A stretch of 52,226 nucleotides of DNA from Desulfococcaceae bacterium HSG8 (GTDB taxonomy: Bacteria; Desulfobacterota; Desulfobacteria; Desulfobacterales; 4be13): contig JAUCGG010000011.1 in NCBI GenBank assembly GCA_030378015.1, positions 1 to 52,226 on the forward strand. Direction: 5' to 3'. The stretch's first letter is position 1, and each line of letters begins with the position of its first letter. The notes under the pieces were generated by a model. It worked only from the letters and a program-made list of their open reading frames with translations. It made no database searches and was not told the DNA's origin. A program made the position numbers and the translations under genes. Below are positions 1 through 8,211 of this stretch, piece after piece.

Positions 1-50
1 ATTCCGGGGAAAATTAAAAAACGGATGTTTTTTAATTTTAACCCGGAATC
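1..50. repeat. Palindromic element, family C (half copy at window edge)
   Basis: The ends ATTCCGGG and CCCGGAAT are inverted, and inside them an A-rich arm pairs with a T-rich arm around the loop CGGATG. The same module recurs near 9655, 25877, 29678, 41350 and 44290. The upstream half, if there is one, lies outside the window. From 51 to 400 there is only one further sign of structure: a CTCTTRCTC-rich stretch (about 133-205) followed by GATAAAGAGCAAGA. It partly folds back and recurs at about 21020-21095. Confidence 0.75.
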
Positions 51-400
51 CACTGATTATACGATTTTGAGACGATTTATCGGAAATACGGCCTTCGCTT
101 TTTTACCCCATTTTTTCAAATGCGCCCCCCGGTATCTTACTTTTGCTCTTACTCTTGTGCTCTCGCTCCTTGATAAAGAGCAAGAGCAAGATCAGATGAA
201 GATGATGACACCAAATTATGAGTGAAACAAACCCGAAGAAAAGTAATTTTGAGTTGCCCTCTCTTGTAAATCGCATAAAAAAAGAGCCTTGCTGAAACCG
301 TCTCAGACACATCCGCAACTGAGGCGTGATATTAACAGATTGATTCGCCATATTCGGAAAAATCTTCAGATAACCGGAGAGAAAGGATAAAAGGCGACTT

Positions 401-979
401 ATGAAGACCAATGATGAAATAACAGAAATCCTGCTTGATGCCATTGAGACAGGCGACATGAAAGCAGTCACAAAAATAGCAGACAGCGGAGTGTCCGTCA
501 ATGCGAGAGACTTTCTCGGACGCACAGCCCTGTTTGTGGCAGTCAGCACCGGGAATCATAATTTTGTCAGATTTCTGATCACCCGGGGGGCGGATGTGAA
601 CATTCCGGAAGTCAACGGCATCACCCCGCTCATGGAAGCCGCATCGGCCGGTGATGCGGAAACTGTGAACCTGCTGCTGGAAAACGGAGCCGACATTCTT
701 ATAACTGACAATTTTGAGGACACAGCTTATGACTATGCTGTCTCCCAAGGGTTTCCGGAGATAGGCGAACTGCTTTCTGTGAAAACAGAGCCGCGTATTC
801 CCGGGAACACATCTCCGGATTCAGGCACAAATAGCGGAAAGAGAGAGTTTCTGGTTCCTGTTGACGAAGTGCTTGCCGGCAGGCTCACTGAAATTGCGGA
901 ATCAAAACAGATTCGGCCTGAGACGCTTATTGAATTGTGGCTGAAAGAAAAGATTTCCGAATCATATCAGCAGGCATAA
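401..979 (+). CDS. Ankyrin-repeat protein with helical C-terminal tail
   Basis: This 192-residue protein has three to four ankyrin repeats in residues 5-125, with typical signatures such as GRTALFVAVSTGN, ADVNIPEVNGITPLMEAA and VNLLLENGAD. A low-complexity linker (about 130-148) follows, then a C-terminal segment (about 149-190) with a strand-helix-helix look, containing ETLIELWLKEKI, that may be a ribbon-helix-helix-like or dimerisation module. There is no signal peptide or membrane segment, so it is probably cytoplasmic. The start is supported by GGAGAGAAAGG upstream. Ankyrin repeats bind proteins; the partner is unknown. Palindromic repeats lie on both sides, so it is probably transcribed alone. 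Confidence 0.85.
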   Translation: MKTNDEITEILLDAIETGDMKAVTKIADSGVSVNARDFLGRTALFVAVSTGNHNFVRFLITRGADVNIPEVNGITPLMEAASAGDAETVNLLLENGADILITDNFEDTAYDYAVSQGFPEIGELLSVKTEPRIPGNTSPDSGTNSGKREFLVPVDEVLAGRLTEIAESKQIRPETLIELWLKEKISESYQQA

Positions 980-1028
980 GCATGAGGTCTCTGGGAAATT
1001 TCAATATACTGTTTTAAAAAGAATTTGA

Positions 1029-1087
1029 GGTAGTGTTCTACTTCGGGATATCCTTTATATAAGGATATCCCGAAGTAGAACACTACC
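1029..1087. repeat. Perfect 27-bp inverted repeat, 5-nt loop
   Basis: Arms 1029-1055 and 1061-1087 are exact reverse complements around the loop TATAT. They begin GGTAGTGTTCTACTTCGGGA. No T-run follows, so a simple intrinsic terminator is less likely than a small palindromic element, although it could end transcription of the ankyrin gene 50 bp upstream. Confidence 0.9.
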
Positions 1088-1111
1088 GAATTTGACTCGT
1101 TCCCAGGCTCT

Positions 1112-1221
1112 GCCTCACTGCCATTAAGTTAAGAGTCGGATCGGCCTGATAAGGAGGCGTAAGTGCCTGAAATAACATTTTCCTCGGCAGGCTATGTTCC
1201 TTAACTTAATGGCAGTGAGGC
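1112..1221. repeat. Element with 22-bp terminal inverted repeats
   Basis: Arms 1112-1133 and 1200-1221 are exact reverse complements beginning GCCTCACTGCCATTAAGTTA, with 66 bp between them. A TCGTTCCCAGGCTCTG motif touches the left arm; the same motif occurs near 13110 and 13230. No coding sequence is inside. Confidence 0.85.
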
Positions 1222-1228
1222 TCTGCCT

Positions 1229-1371
1229 AAGTGCTCCGTTTCAGAAATAATGTCCGGGTTATAAATTCCGCGGAGTGCAAAGCTTGCTTTGCGGGAATCC
1301 CGCAGTGGCGCAAAGCAAGCTTTGCACTCCTCCGTTTTAATCTGGACATTAATTATGAAACAGAGCACTAA
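1229..1371. repeat. Palindromic element family B, copy 1 (~143 bp)
   Basis: The outer inverted ends are AGTGCTCCGTTTCAGAAATA on the left and TGAAACAGAGCACT on the right. Inside is a second palindrome, GGAGTGCAAAGCTTGCTTTG against CAAAGCAAGCTTTGCACTCC, around a GGGAATCCC core. Near-identical copies lie at 39775-39917 and 43425-43571. It has no ORF, which fits a non-autonomous MITE-like element. Confidence 0.85.
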
Positions 1372-1529
1372 GCAAAACATTCCTGTTTGACAAACTACCT
1401 TTTTTAGGCTAAATTCCTGGAAAGATAATTGCCTGTATTCCCGATTATTAATTTCGTTAATATAACAAAAAGAAAACAAAAATGGAACCTGTCAGCATGA
1501 TCATCCGTGCCTCGGCGCTGTTGCCGGCA

Positions 1530-1790
1530 TGGCTCTGTGGGTCGAACCCTGAAAGATGCCCTGATCGGAACCCAGTTTGGGAACGCAATTATGTTCAAAA
1601 CTCTGTTTTGCATGGCTGGTGCATCCGGCAAACAGAGTTTGCTTGGCAATTGTGTTCCCAAACGGAGTTTGGGAACAAGGTCTGCTCCTCTCCTGCTCGG
1701 TTTCGGCTTCGGCGTGAGCTCGGTCGAACGATTGACAAATCCGAACCCAGCGGCGGGAGATTTGTCAATCCCCGGCTGATAGCGAAAGCA
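1530..1790. repeat. Mosaic of short dispersed repeat fragments
   Basis: This stretch is built from three modules found elsewhere in the window. They are a GTTCCCAAAC...GTTTGGGAAC palindrome (compare 12980-13050), a TTCGGCGTGAGCTCGGTCGA module (compare 3108, 11345, 21167, 42140), and GATTGACAAATCC / GATTTGTCAATCC pairs. Both strands can be read open for about 100 codons, but the codons follow the repeats, so no gene is called in 980-1901. Confidence 0.7.
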
Positions 1791-1901
1791 GCTAAAGGCA
1801 GCTATCTTCACCAGGGATTTTAATCGGTTTCAGGTTGCTTCAGCATCCTTTGCCTTTCAGCCGGGGGATTGATCCCTCGGCGCCGTCTTAATTCTTACAA
1901 T

Positions 1902-2978
1902 ATGTGCGAACAGACGCTTAATAAATCTGAATCAGTCATCGGCTGCCTGCTCGGAACAGCGGTGGGAGATGCGCTGGGATTGTGCTTTGAAAACCTGTCA
2001 AAGCAGAGGCAGCGGCGTATGTTTCATGACGTGGAAACATACCACTTTTTTCTCGGAAAAGGAATGGTCTCCGATGATACTGAACACGCGTGTATGTTGG
2101 CCCAGGCATTGATATCTTCCGCGGGTGAACCTGAAAAATTCATTTCAGAACTTTCGCGAAGCTTCCGATTCTGGCTGCTGGGGTTGCCCGCGGGTGTCGG
2201 ATATGCAACATTAAGGTCGCTTCTGAAGCTGTGGATCGGGTTTCCAGGTAAAAAAAGCGGGGTTTTCTCAGCCGGAAACGGCCCTGCAATGCGAAGCCCT
2301 CTCATCGGAGTGTGTTACGGTCATGACCCCGTAAAAATGCGGCAGCTTGTGCGGGCCTCGGCCCGCATCACACATACTGATCCGAAAGCAGAATTCGGGG
2401 CATTGGCCGCTGCCCTTGCCGCGTACATGGCAAGCCGGAATCATCATGTTTCAGCACAAGACTATTCCGAAGCATTAAAGAATCTTCTTGCCAAAGATAA
2501 TGCAGTTGAATTCCTTGAACTGATAAACCAAGTCATCATCAGCGTGGAAAACCGCCAGACAACCGAATCCTTTGCCGAAGAAATGGGACTCGGTTCCGGT
2601 ATCAGCGGATACATGTATCATACGATTCCGCCTGTAATCCATTGCTGGCTGACGCATCAGGGAGATTTTAAAGGAGCATTGAAGGCTATCATACGGTGCG
2701 GAGGGGATACAGATACCACCGGAGCGATCACAGGTGCTATTATCGGCAGTTCTGTTGGATCGGACGGCATCCCCGAAGCCTGGCTGGAGAATCTCTGGGA
2801 ATGGCCCCGGACAAAATCCTGGATGATCCGCTTGGGAAACCAGTTGGCAGAAGTCTGCGAATCCGGTTCTCCCCAGTCACCGCCAGGGCTTCCGTTTTAC
2901 AGTGTGATCCTGCGGAATCTTATGTTCCTGATAATCGTCTTATTTCACGGCTTCCGACGGTTGTTTCCGCCATATTAA
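1902..2978 (+). CDS. ADP-ribosylglycohydrolase family protein with C-terminal membrane tail
   Basis: This 358-residue protein belongs to the ARH / DraG fold family, which removes ADP-ribose from proteins or small molecules using two Mg ions. Visible hallmarks are GTAVGDALG near the N-terminus, the metal-binding VSDDTEH motif (usual form xDDT), and GGDTDTTGAITGAIIG in the C-terminal third, whose Asp residues complete the metal site. After the fold ends, a hydrophobic stretch (FYSVILRNLMFLIIVLFHGF) suggests a single C-terminal membrane anchor, unusual for the family. I chose the ATG at 1902; a TTG at 1869 would add 11 residues. No partner ADP-ribosyltransferase is visible nearby. The cyclase-NACHT gene begins 476 bp downstream on the same strand. 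Confidence 0.88.
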   Translation: MCEQTLNKSESVIGCLLGTAVGDALGLCFENLSKQRQRRMFHDVETYHFFLGKGMVSDDTEHACMLAQALISSAGEPEKFISELSRSFRFWLLGLPAGVGYATLRSLLKLWIGFPGKKSGVFSAGNGPAMRSPLIGVCYGHDPVKMRQLVRASARITHTDPKAEFGALAAALAAYMASRNHHVSAQDYSEALKNLLAKDNAVEFLELINQVIISVENRQTTESFAEEMGLGSGISGYMYHTIPPVIHCWLTHQGDFKGALKAIIRCGGDTDTTGAITGAIIGSSVGSDGIPEAWLENLWEWPRTKSWMIRLGNQLAEVCESGSPQSPPGLPFYSVILRNLMFLIIVLFHGFRRLFPPY

Positions 2979-2987
2979 TGTATTAAT

Positions 2988-3385
2988 GTAGGGTGGGTGG
3001 AGCGAAGCGTAACCCACCGTTTGCTACTCGGTTACACTTCGCTCCGCCCTCGGAAGGCTGCCTTTTCCGAGCAGCGGGGTACAAAGCTTGCTTTGCGAGA
3101 ATCCCGGCTTCGGCGTGAGACTTCGGCAAGCTCAGTCGAGCCGCCAAACGACAGGCAAAGCAAGCTTTGCACTCCGCTGATTTATCACCCCGACATTATT
3201 CCTGAAAGCAGTAGGGTGGGTGGAGCGAAGCGTAACCCACCGTTTGCTCATCGGCTACACTTCGCTCCGCCCTCGGAAGGCTGTCCGTTTTTTTCAGTGG
3301 AGTTCAAAGCTTGCTTTGTGCTGTTTTTTAACGCAGAGGATCGCAGAGTTTCATCCGAATCTTCGCTTCTCTGCGTTTTATTAAC
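2988..3385. repeat. Two units of the GGTGGGTGGAGCGAAGCG repeat (family A) plus relics
   Basis: Units start at 2988 and 3211 with GTAGGGTGGGTGGAGCGAAG. Each runs on through a TTACACTTCGCTCCGCCCTC half-palindrome and a GGAGTGCAAAGCTTGCTTTG module. The same compound unit is tandemly arrayed at 8920-9580. A small inverted repeat (AACGCAGAG / CTCTGCGTT, about 3331-3378) follows. No gene is seen between 2979 and 3454. Confidence 0.85.
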
Positions 3386-3454
3386 CACCTGAAATAATAC
3401 TAAACCACAAAATCTGTCAGAGCCAAAAATATTAAAAAATGAAGGGTAATATCC

Positions 3455-6400
3455 ATGCAGAAAAATGAAACAAAAGTCGGCATTCTGCTGTTAACCGATA
3501 TCGTCAATTATACGCCTCAGTCAGTTCAGGCGGGTACCGAAGCTGCCGGGAAATTCTTAAAAGAATTTCATCAAAAAATCAGTGAAATAGCCGACCCAAA
3601 AGGCGTAGAAGTCATTGGAACTTCTATGGGCGATTGCGCGCTCATGTTTTTACCCTTTGATAAAATGGATTTGTTCATTGATTTTGTCCGGGAATTGCGT
3701 GAAAAATCGGTGCTGGGATTTTTTGACGGCTTCGGCATAAAGGCGGCTTTGCGGTTTGTGGCGCATTTCGGGAATTTTGAACTCAGGATGCTTGAAAAAT
3801 GGATGATAAGCATGAACAGCCCGGATGCCATCAAACCTTTCAGGATGGAAAAATCCGCAGGCCGGTACGATGTGTTAATCACCAATTATATTAAAAATTT
3901 AATTGGAACAGAAAAATTTTCAGAAAAAGGTATCGGACTGATTTCAAGCGGTGAGAATCATCTCAAAGGCTTTGAAGCAGATGAACTCAAAACCGAAATT
4001 TTTAAGCTCGTCTTTCCCGATAAAACCGGGGCTGAACAGGAAACCCACAGCGGGTTGGAACAGAAAACCGCAAAACTGGAACAGGACTGCCAACTGATTT
4101 ATGTCCTGGGCGATCTGTATGACCCGATTCCTATGGAAAAGAATTTCATCAACCTGGAAATCAGAAGCAATCTGTTAAAAACCGGTTTTCATCGCAAAGA
4201 ATCCCTGGGGATAAGGGATCGGTATGATCCTGATTTTGAAGAAAAGATGTTTCGGAGAAAAGAATCGCAAAGCCCGATTTTCAAAGCCAGCGATTTATAC
4301 GATAAATATCCCCGGGGAATTATTTTCGGGCTGCCGGGCGCGGGTAAAACAACTATTTTAAGATATTTTGCACACAGAGAGTTTAAGGCAAATCATGAAA
4401 TCAAAAGTGCAAATCCGCAAGCTGAACCTCGTGTCATCTTGTTTGTCAACTGCCGTGAAATTTTGAGTTATCGGGAATGGTATTGTAAAAATCCCGCTTA
4501 TCAGAAATGCGAGGTTCAATATGATATTAATTCGCTTCTGGAATACCTGACGCATTCGTTTTTGTTCCGCCGCGAACTCCCGACCCGCATTAAAAGAAAA
4601 CGTCTTGAAACCCTGCAATATGCTGTGAAACAGGTTGTTCAATCTTATTCGACATCCTGCCTGACCGTTCTGATTGACGCGCTGGATGAAGCCGCGAACA
4701 GGAAGATAAAGGATGGCATCGAGGAGGTCGTCAGAACGCTTTACCAGGACATCAAGCGATCCAAACGTAAAGGTTGCCGCCTGTATCTGAGTTCACGGTA
4801 TTCTGAAAAAGATGCCTATTTTCACAAAACCGATATACCTGTGTTTGAAGTCTGCTCTTTGAAAATGGAACACCTGCGGGAAATGGCAGGCTGGTTTTAC
4901 GGCGATGATACTGATATTTATCGTCTCTTTGACGATGTGGTGTGGAAAGAAGAAATCGCCGCGAAAATCGGCGGAACACCTCTGACGGCTTTGCTGGTGC
5001 TTGCGTATTTCCAGGTGTTCCGGAGATTCGACACCCGTTATGCCATGTATGATATTCTCATGAAATTCATGCTCATGAGAATCTGGCAGTCCCTGAAAGA
5101 TAACACTTTCAAATTCAATAATATCGAATCGTTTTTCAATAAAGCCAAAAGCCCGGAAATCCTTTCCGATTACCCGGAAATCAGCCGCATATATGATGCT
5201 GTAACACTGCTGTCATGGTTTTATGTTCCCCGAAGCAGAAGCATGAAGGAAGAAGACATTCTCTCCGTTTTCAAACCGTTTACCAGCGGAACAACCGAGC
5301 AGGACGCTATCGGAAAACCAGAAAAATGGATGAAAAGGTTAAAGGAGGATCACCTGTTTATCTGGGCAGGTCATGACGAGTATGTCTTTATCCATTCAAC
5401 CTTTATGGAGTTTTTAGCTTCCAGGTTTATTGCCGAAAAAAGAAACCACCCCGATTCTCTGAATGAAATTGAGCAAATCATCCTGAAACCTGCCCTGGAG
5501 GAAAAGAAAACCGATTTTTTTAAAACCGAAACCATACCGATATGTTCTGGTTCCTCGTTGGATACCGGATTTTATCTGCTGCGATTTTTAAAGGAGACGT
5601 ATGGAGAAGAAAAAGAGGATGAACGAAAAAATGTTCTCTCTGTTGCCGCGTTCAAGTCGTTAGCTGAACTGGAAAACCTGATTCAATCGAAAGAGGGTGA
5701 TACTTATCTTCCTGTTATGAAAAAGAAAATACGTTCCGAAGTCGAGGCGGAAAAGGATTCATTCGAATGGATTTACACCATGATGAAGGAACTTATCCTG
5801 CATTCGGATCAGGACAAGCTGCAAACATATCTTGAAACCTTCAACAATATCTCCCGCCTCAGCAGGCATGTGTTCCTGGAATCCTATCTTGATTATGACA
5901 CGCTGACGGATACGGATTCTTCTCTGCTTGAGCTTCGCAAAAAGTTTTTGTTTCAGACGGTGAAAGAAAATCTCTTAAATGACTGGCTATCCCGAATGGA
6001 AAACCGGCAGATCAAGGAAAAACTAAGATCAGCAGGAATGGATGAAAGGGTTTTTAAAAAATGGGGATTTCTCCGCATTGACACTGCAACTTATCATCCA
6101 GATGATAAAAACTTCCAGTACTATCAACGTCATATCGGAAAAGAGCTCATCGGCTTTTTCGGCAGTCCGAATCTCAGACATAGTTCAGAGGTGAATTCCG
6201 TTGCGATGTCTTCGGACGGGAAATATATCATATCCGGTTCGTTTGATAAGACTGTCAGGCTCTGGGATCTTTCCACGGGCAAAGAGATACGGACGTTCAC
6301 GGGACATCAGGATTCTGTAAACAGCGTGAGTCTATCGGAATACGGCAGAACTCTAGTGTCCGGTTCAGATGATAATACCGTCAGGCTCTGGAATCTTTCC

Positions 6401-7972
6401 ACGGGCAAAGAGCTACGGACGTTCACAGGACATCAGGATTCTGTTCGGAGCGTGAGTCTGTCAGAAGACGGTACAACCCTGATCTCCGGTTCGAATGATA
6501 AGACTGTCAGGCTGTGGGACGTTTCCACGGGCAAAGAGATACGGACGTTCACGGGACATCAGAATTTTGTAAACAGCGTGAGTCTGTCAGAAGACGGCAC
6601 AACCCTGATCTCCGGCTCGGGTGATAAGACTGTCAGGCTGTGGGACGTTTCCACGGGCAAAGAGATACGGACGTTTACGGGACATCAGATGGCTGTAAGT
6701 AGCGTAAGTCTTTCAGAAGACAGCACAACACTGGTTTCCGGTTCAGATGATAATACCGTCAGGCTGTGGGATGCTTCCACGGGCAAAAAAATACGGACCT
6801 TCACGGGACATCAGGATTCTGTAAATAGCGTGAGTCTGTCAGAAGACGGCACAACCCTGGTCTCCGGTTGGGGTGATCCTCTTTTCGGAACTGACAATAC
6901 TGTGAGGCTGTGGGACGTTTCCACGGGCAAAAAAATACGGACTTTCACGGGACATCAGGGTTCTGTAAACAGCGTGAATCTGTCAGAAGACGGCACAACT
7001 CTGGTCTCCGGTTCGTCTGATAATACCGTGAGGCTGTGGGACGTTTCCACGGGCAAAGAGATACGGACGTCCACGGGACATCAGGGTTCTATAAGGAGCG
7101 TGAGTCTGTCAGAAGACGGCACAACCCTGGTTTCCGGTTCGGGTGATCTTTTTTTCGGAACTGACAATACCGTGAGGCTGTGGGACGTTTCCACGGGCAA
7201 AGAGATACGGACATTCACGGGACATCGGGGTTCTGTAAACAGCGTGAGTCTGTCGGAAGACGGCACAACTCTGGTCTCCGGTTCGTTTGATAATACCGTG
7301 AGGCTGTGGGACGTTTCCACGGGCAAAGAGATACGGACGTTCACGAGACATCAGGATTCTGTAAGGAGCGTGAGTCTGTCAGAAGACGGCAAAACCCTGG
7401 TGTCCGGTTCGGATGATAATACCGTGAGGCTGTGGGACGTTTCCACGGGCAAAGAGATACGGACCTTCACGGGACATCAGAATTCTGTATCGAGCGTGAG
7501 TCTGTCAGAAGACGGCACAACCCTGGTTTCCGGGTCGGGTGATAATACCGTGAGGCTGTGGGACGTTTCCACGGGCAAAGAGATACGGACGTTCACGGGA
7601 CATCAGTATCCTGTTCAGAGCGTGAGTCTGTCAGAAGACGGCACAACCCTGGTGTCCGGTTCGGATGATAATACCGTGAGGCTGTGGGACGTTTCCACGG
7701 GCAAAGAGATACGGACCTTCACGGGACATCAGAATTCTGTAGCCAGCGTGAGTCTGTCAGAAGACGGCAGAACCCTGGTGTCAGGTTCTTTGGATAATAC
7801 CGTCAGGCTCTGGGACGTTTCCACGGGCAAATGTATCAAAACCATCACCCTGCTGTGGATACCTTTTGATGTAAAATTTTTTAAAAACAACCCGAAGCGG
7901 TTTGTGGTTGCCGGGGGTAATGGGACCGTGGCGTTGTTTGATCTGGATAATAACTACAAGGACGATGTATAA
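3455..7972 (+). CDS. Class III cyclase-like domain - NACHT NTPase - WD40 STAND protein
   Basis: This 1505-residue three-part protein starts with a class III nucleotide cyclase-like domain (about 1-190). It has the first metal Asp in LLLTDIVNYT (D15), the second in GTSMGDCALMF (D60) and the closing HLKGFEADELKTEIFKL. The usual N-x3-R transition-state pair is not clear; DAIKPFRMEK sits where it is expected. The NACHT domain (about 275-620) has Walker A GLPGAGKT (292-299) and Walker B LTVLIDALDE (403-412). A helical linker follows, then 14 WD40 blades (about 909-1490), enough for two seven-blade propellers. Thirteen blades are near-identical 42-residue units. There is no signal peptide, so it is cytosolic. 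By analogy with STAND proteins the WD40 part senses, NACHT oligomerises and the cyclase is the output. The next gene is a PycTM-like effector. GAAGGG precedes the ATG. Confidence 0.93.
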   Translation: MQKNETKVGILLLTDIVNYTPQSVQAGTEAAGKFLKEFHQKISEIADPKGVEVIGTSMGDCALMFLPFDKMDLFIDFVRELREKSVLGFFDGFGIKAALRFVAHFGNFELRMLEKWMISMNSPDAIKPFRMEKSAGRYDVLITNYIKNLIGTEKFSEKGIGLISSGENHLKGFEADELKTEIFKLVFPDKTGAEQETHSGLEQKTAKLEQDCQLIYVLGDLYDPIPMEKNFINLEIRSNLLKTGFHRKESLGIRDRYDPDFEEKMFRRKESQSPIFKASDLYDKYPRGIIFGLPGAGKTTILRYFAHREFKANHEIKSANPQAEPRVILFVNCREILSYREWYCKNPAYQKCEVQYDINSLLEYLTHSFLFRRELPTRIKRKRLETLQYAVKQVVQSYSTSCLTVLIDALDEAANRKIKDGIEEVVRTLYQDIKRSKRKGCRLYLSSRYSEKDAYFHKTDIPVFEVCSLKMEHLREMAGWFYGDDTDIYRLFDDVVWKEEIAAKIGGTPLTALLVLAYFQVFRRFDTRYAMYDILMKFMLMRIWQSLKDNTFKFNNIESFFNKAKSPEILSDYPEISRIYDAVTLLSWFYVPRSRSMKEEDILSVFKPFTSGTTEQDAIGKPEKWMKRLKEDHLFIWAGHDEYVFIHSTFMEFLASRFIAEKRNHPDSLNEIEQIILKPALEEKKTDFFKTETIPICSGSSLDTGFYLLRFLKETYGEEKEDERKNVLSVAAFKSLAELENLIQSKEGDTYLPVMKKKIRSEVEAEKDSFEWIYTMMKELILHSDQDKLQTYLETFNNISRLSRHVFLESYLDYDTLTDTDSSLLELRKKFLFQTVKENLLNDWLSRMENRQIKEKLRSAGMDERVFKKWGFLRIDTATYHPDDKNFQYYQRHIGKELIGFFGSPNLRHSSEVNSVAMSSDGKYIISGSFDKTVRLWDLSTGKEIRTFTGHQDSVNSVSLSEYGRTLVSGSDDNTVRLWNLSTGKELRTFTGHQDSVRSVSLSEDGTTLISGSNDKTVRLWDVSTGKEIRTFTGHQNFVNSVSLSEDGTTLISGSGDKTVRLWDVSTGKEIRTFTGHQMAVSSVSLSEDSTTLVSGSDDNTVRLWDASTGKKIRTFTGHQDSVNSVSLSEDGTTLVSGWGDPLFGTDNTVRLWDVSTGKKIRTFTGHQGSVNSVNLSEDGTTLVSGSSDNTVRLWDVSTGKEIRTSTGHQGSIRSVSLSEDGTTLVSGSGDLFFGTDNTVRLWDVSTGKEIRTFTGHRGSVNSVSLSEDGTTLVSGSFDNTVRLWDVSTGKEIRTFTRHQDSVRSVSLSEDGKTLVSGSDDNTVRLWDVSTGKEIRTFTGHQNSVSSVSLSEDGTTLVSGSGDNTVRLWDVSTGKEIRTFTGHQYPVQSVSLSEDGTTLVSGSDDNTVRLWDVSTGKEIRTFTGHQNSVASVSLSEDGRTLVSGSLDNTVRLWDVSTGKCIKTITLLWIPFDVKFFKNNPKRFVVAGGNGTVALFDLDNNYKDDV
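6179..7849 (+). repeat. Near-identical 126-bp coding repeats (WD40 blades 1-13)
   Basis: Thirteen in-frame units, mostly 126 bp, share long identical DNA such as GTGAGTCTGTCAGAAGACGG and GACGTTTCCACGGGCAAAGA. Differences concentrate in two places: the residues after each HQ (DSVN, NFVN, MAVS, GSIR, YPVQ, NSVA) and the residue before D in SGSxD (F, D, N, G, S, L). Units 6 and 8 carry an insertion ending in FFGT or LFGT. This points to recent unit duplication with variation kept at surface loops. Confidence 0.9.
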
Positions 7973-7984
7973 GAAAGGGAAGGA

Positions 7985-8063
7985 AAAATGTAGGGTGGGT
8001 GGAGCGAAGCGTAACCCACCATTGAGCGGTGGGTTACGCTTCGCTCCACCCACCCTACATTTT
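7985..8063. repeat. Long perfect hairpin of family A between cyclase-NACHT and effector genes
   Basis: Arms 7990-8020 and 8028-8058 are exact reverse complements (31 bp) starting GTAGGGTGGGTGGAGCGAAG, with a 7-nt loop. Pairing continues a few bases outward through AAAATG / CATTTT. It lies just after the stop of the cyclase-NACHT gene and could reduce, but need not block, read-through into the effector gene. Confidence 0.9.
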
Positions 8064-8211
8064 CGGGCATTTTATTTTTTGGTAAATCCCTGAAAAATGC
8101 AAAAAACCGCTTCGCTCTATTTTTGCACTCCTTTCTTTCTCTCAAGGAACCGGCGTGCGAAAGTTAAGCGAAGCGGTCTTTCACATCACATATGAAAAAG
8201 GAGGCACAAAA

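Noticed and set aside
103..748. Minus-strand open frames opposite the ankyrin gene
   Set aside because: They are shadows of the ankyrin gene and palindrome, with no domain or start signal.
7081..7351. Minus-strand frames opposite the WD40 repeats
   Set aside because: They arise from the repeat periodicity of the coding strand.
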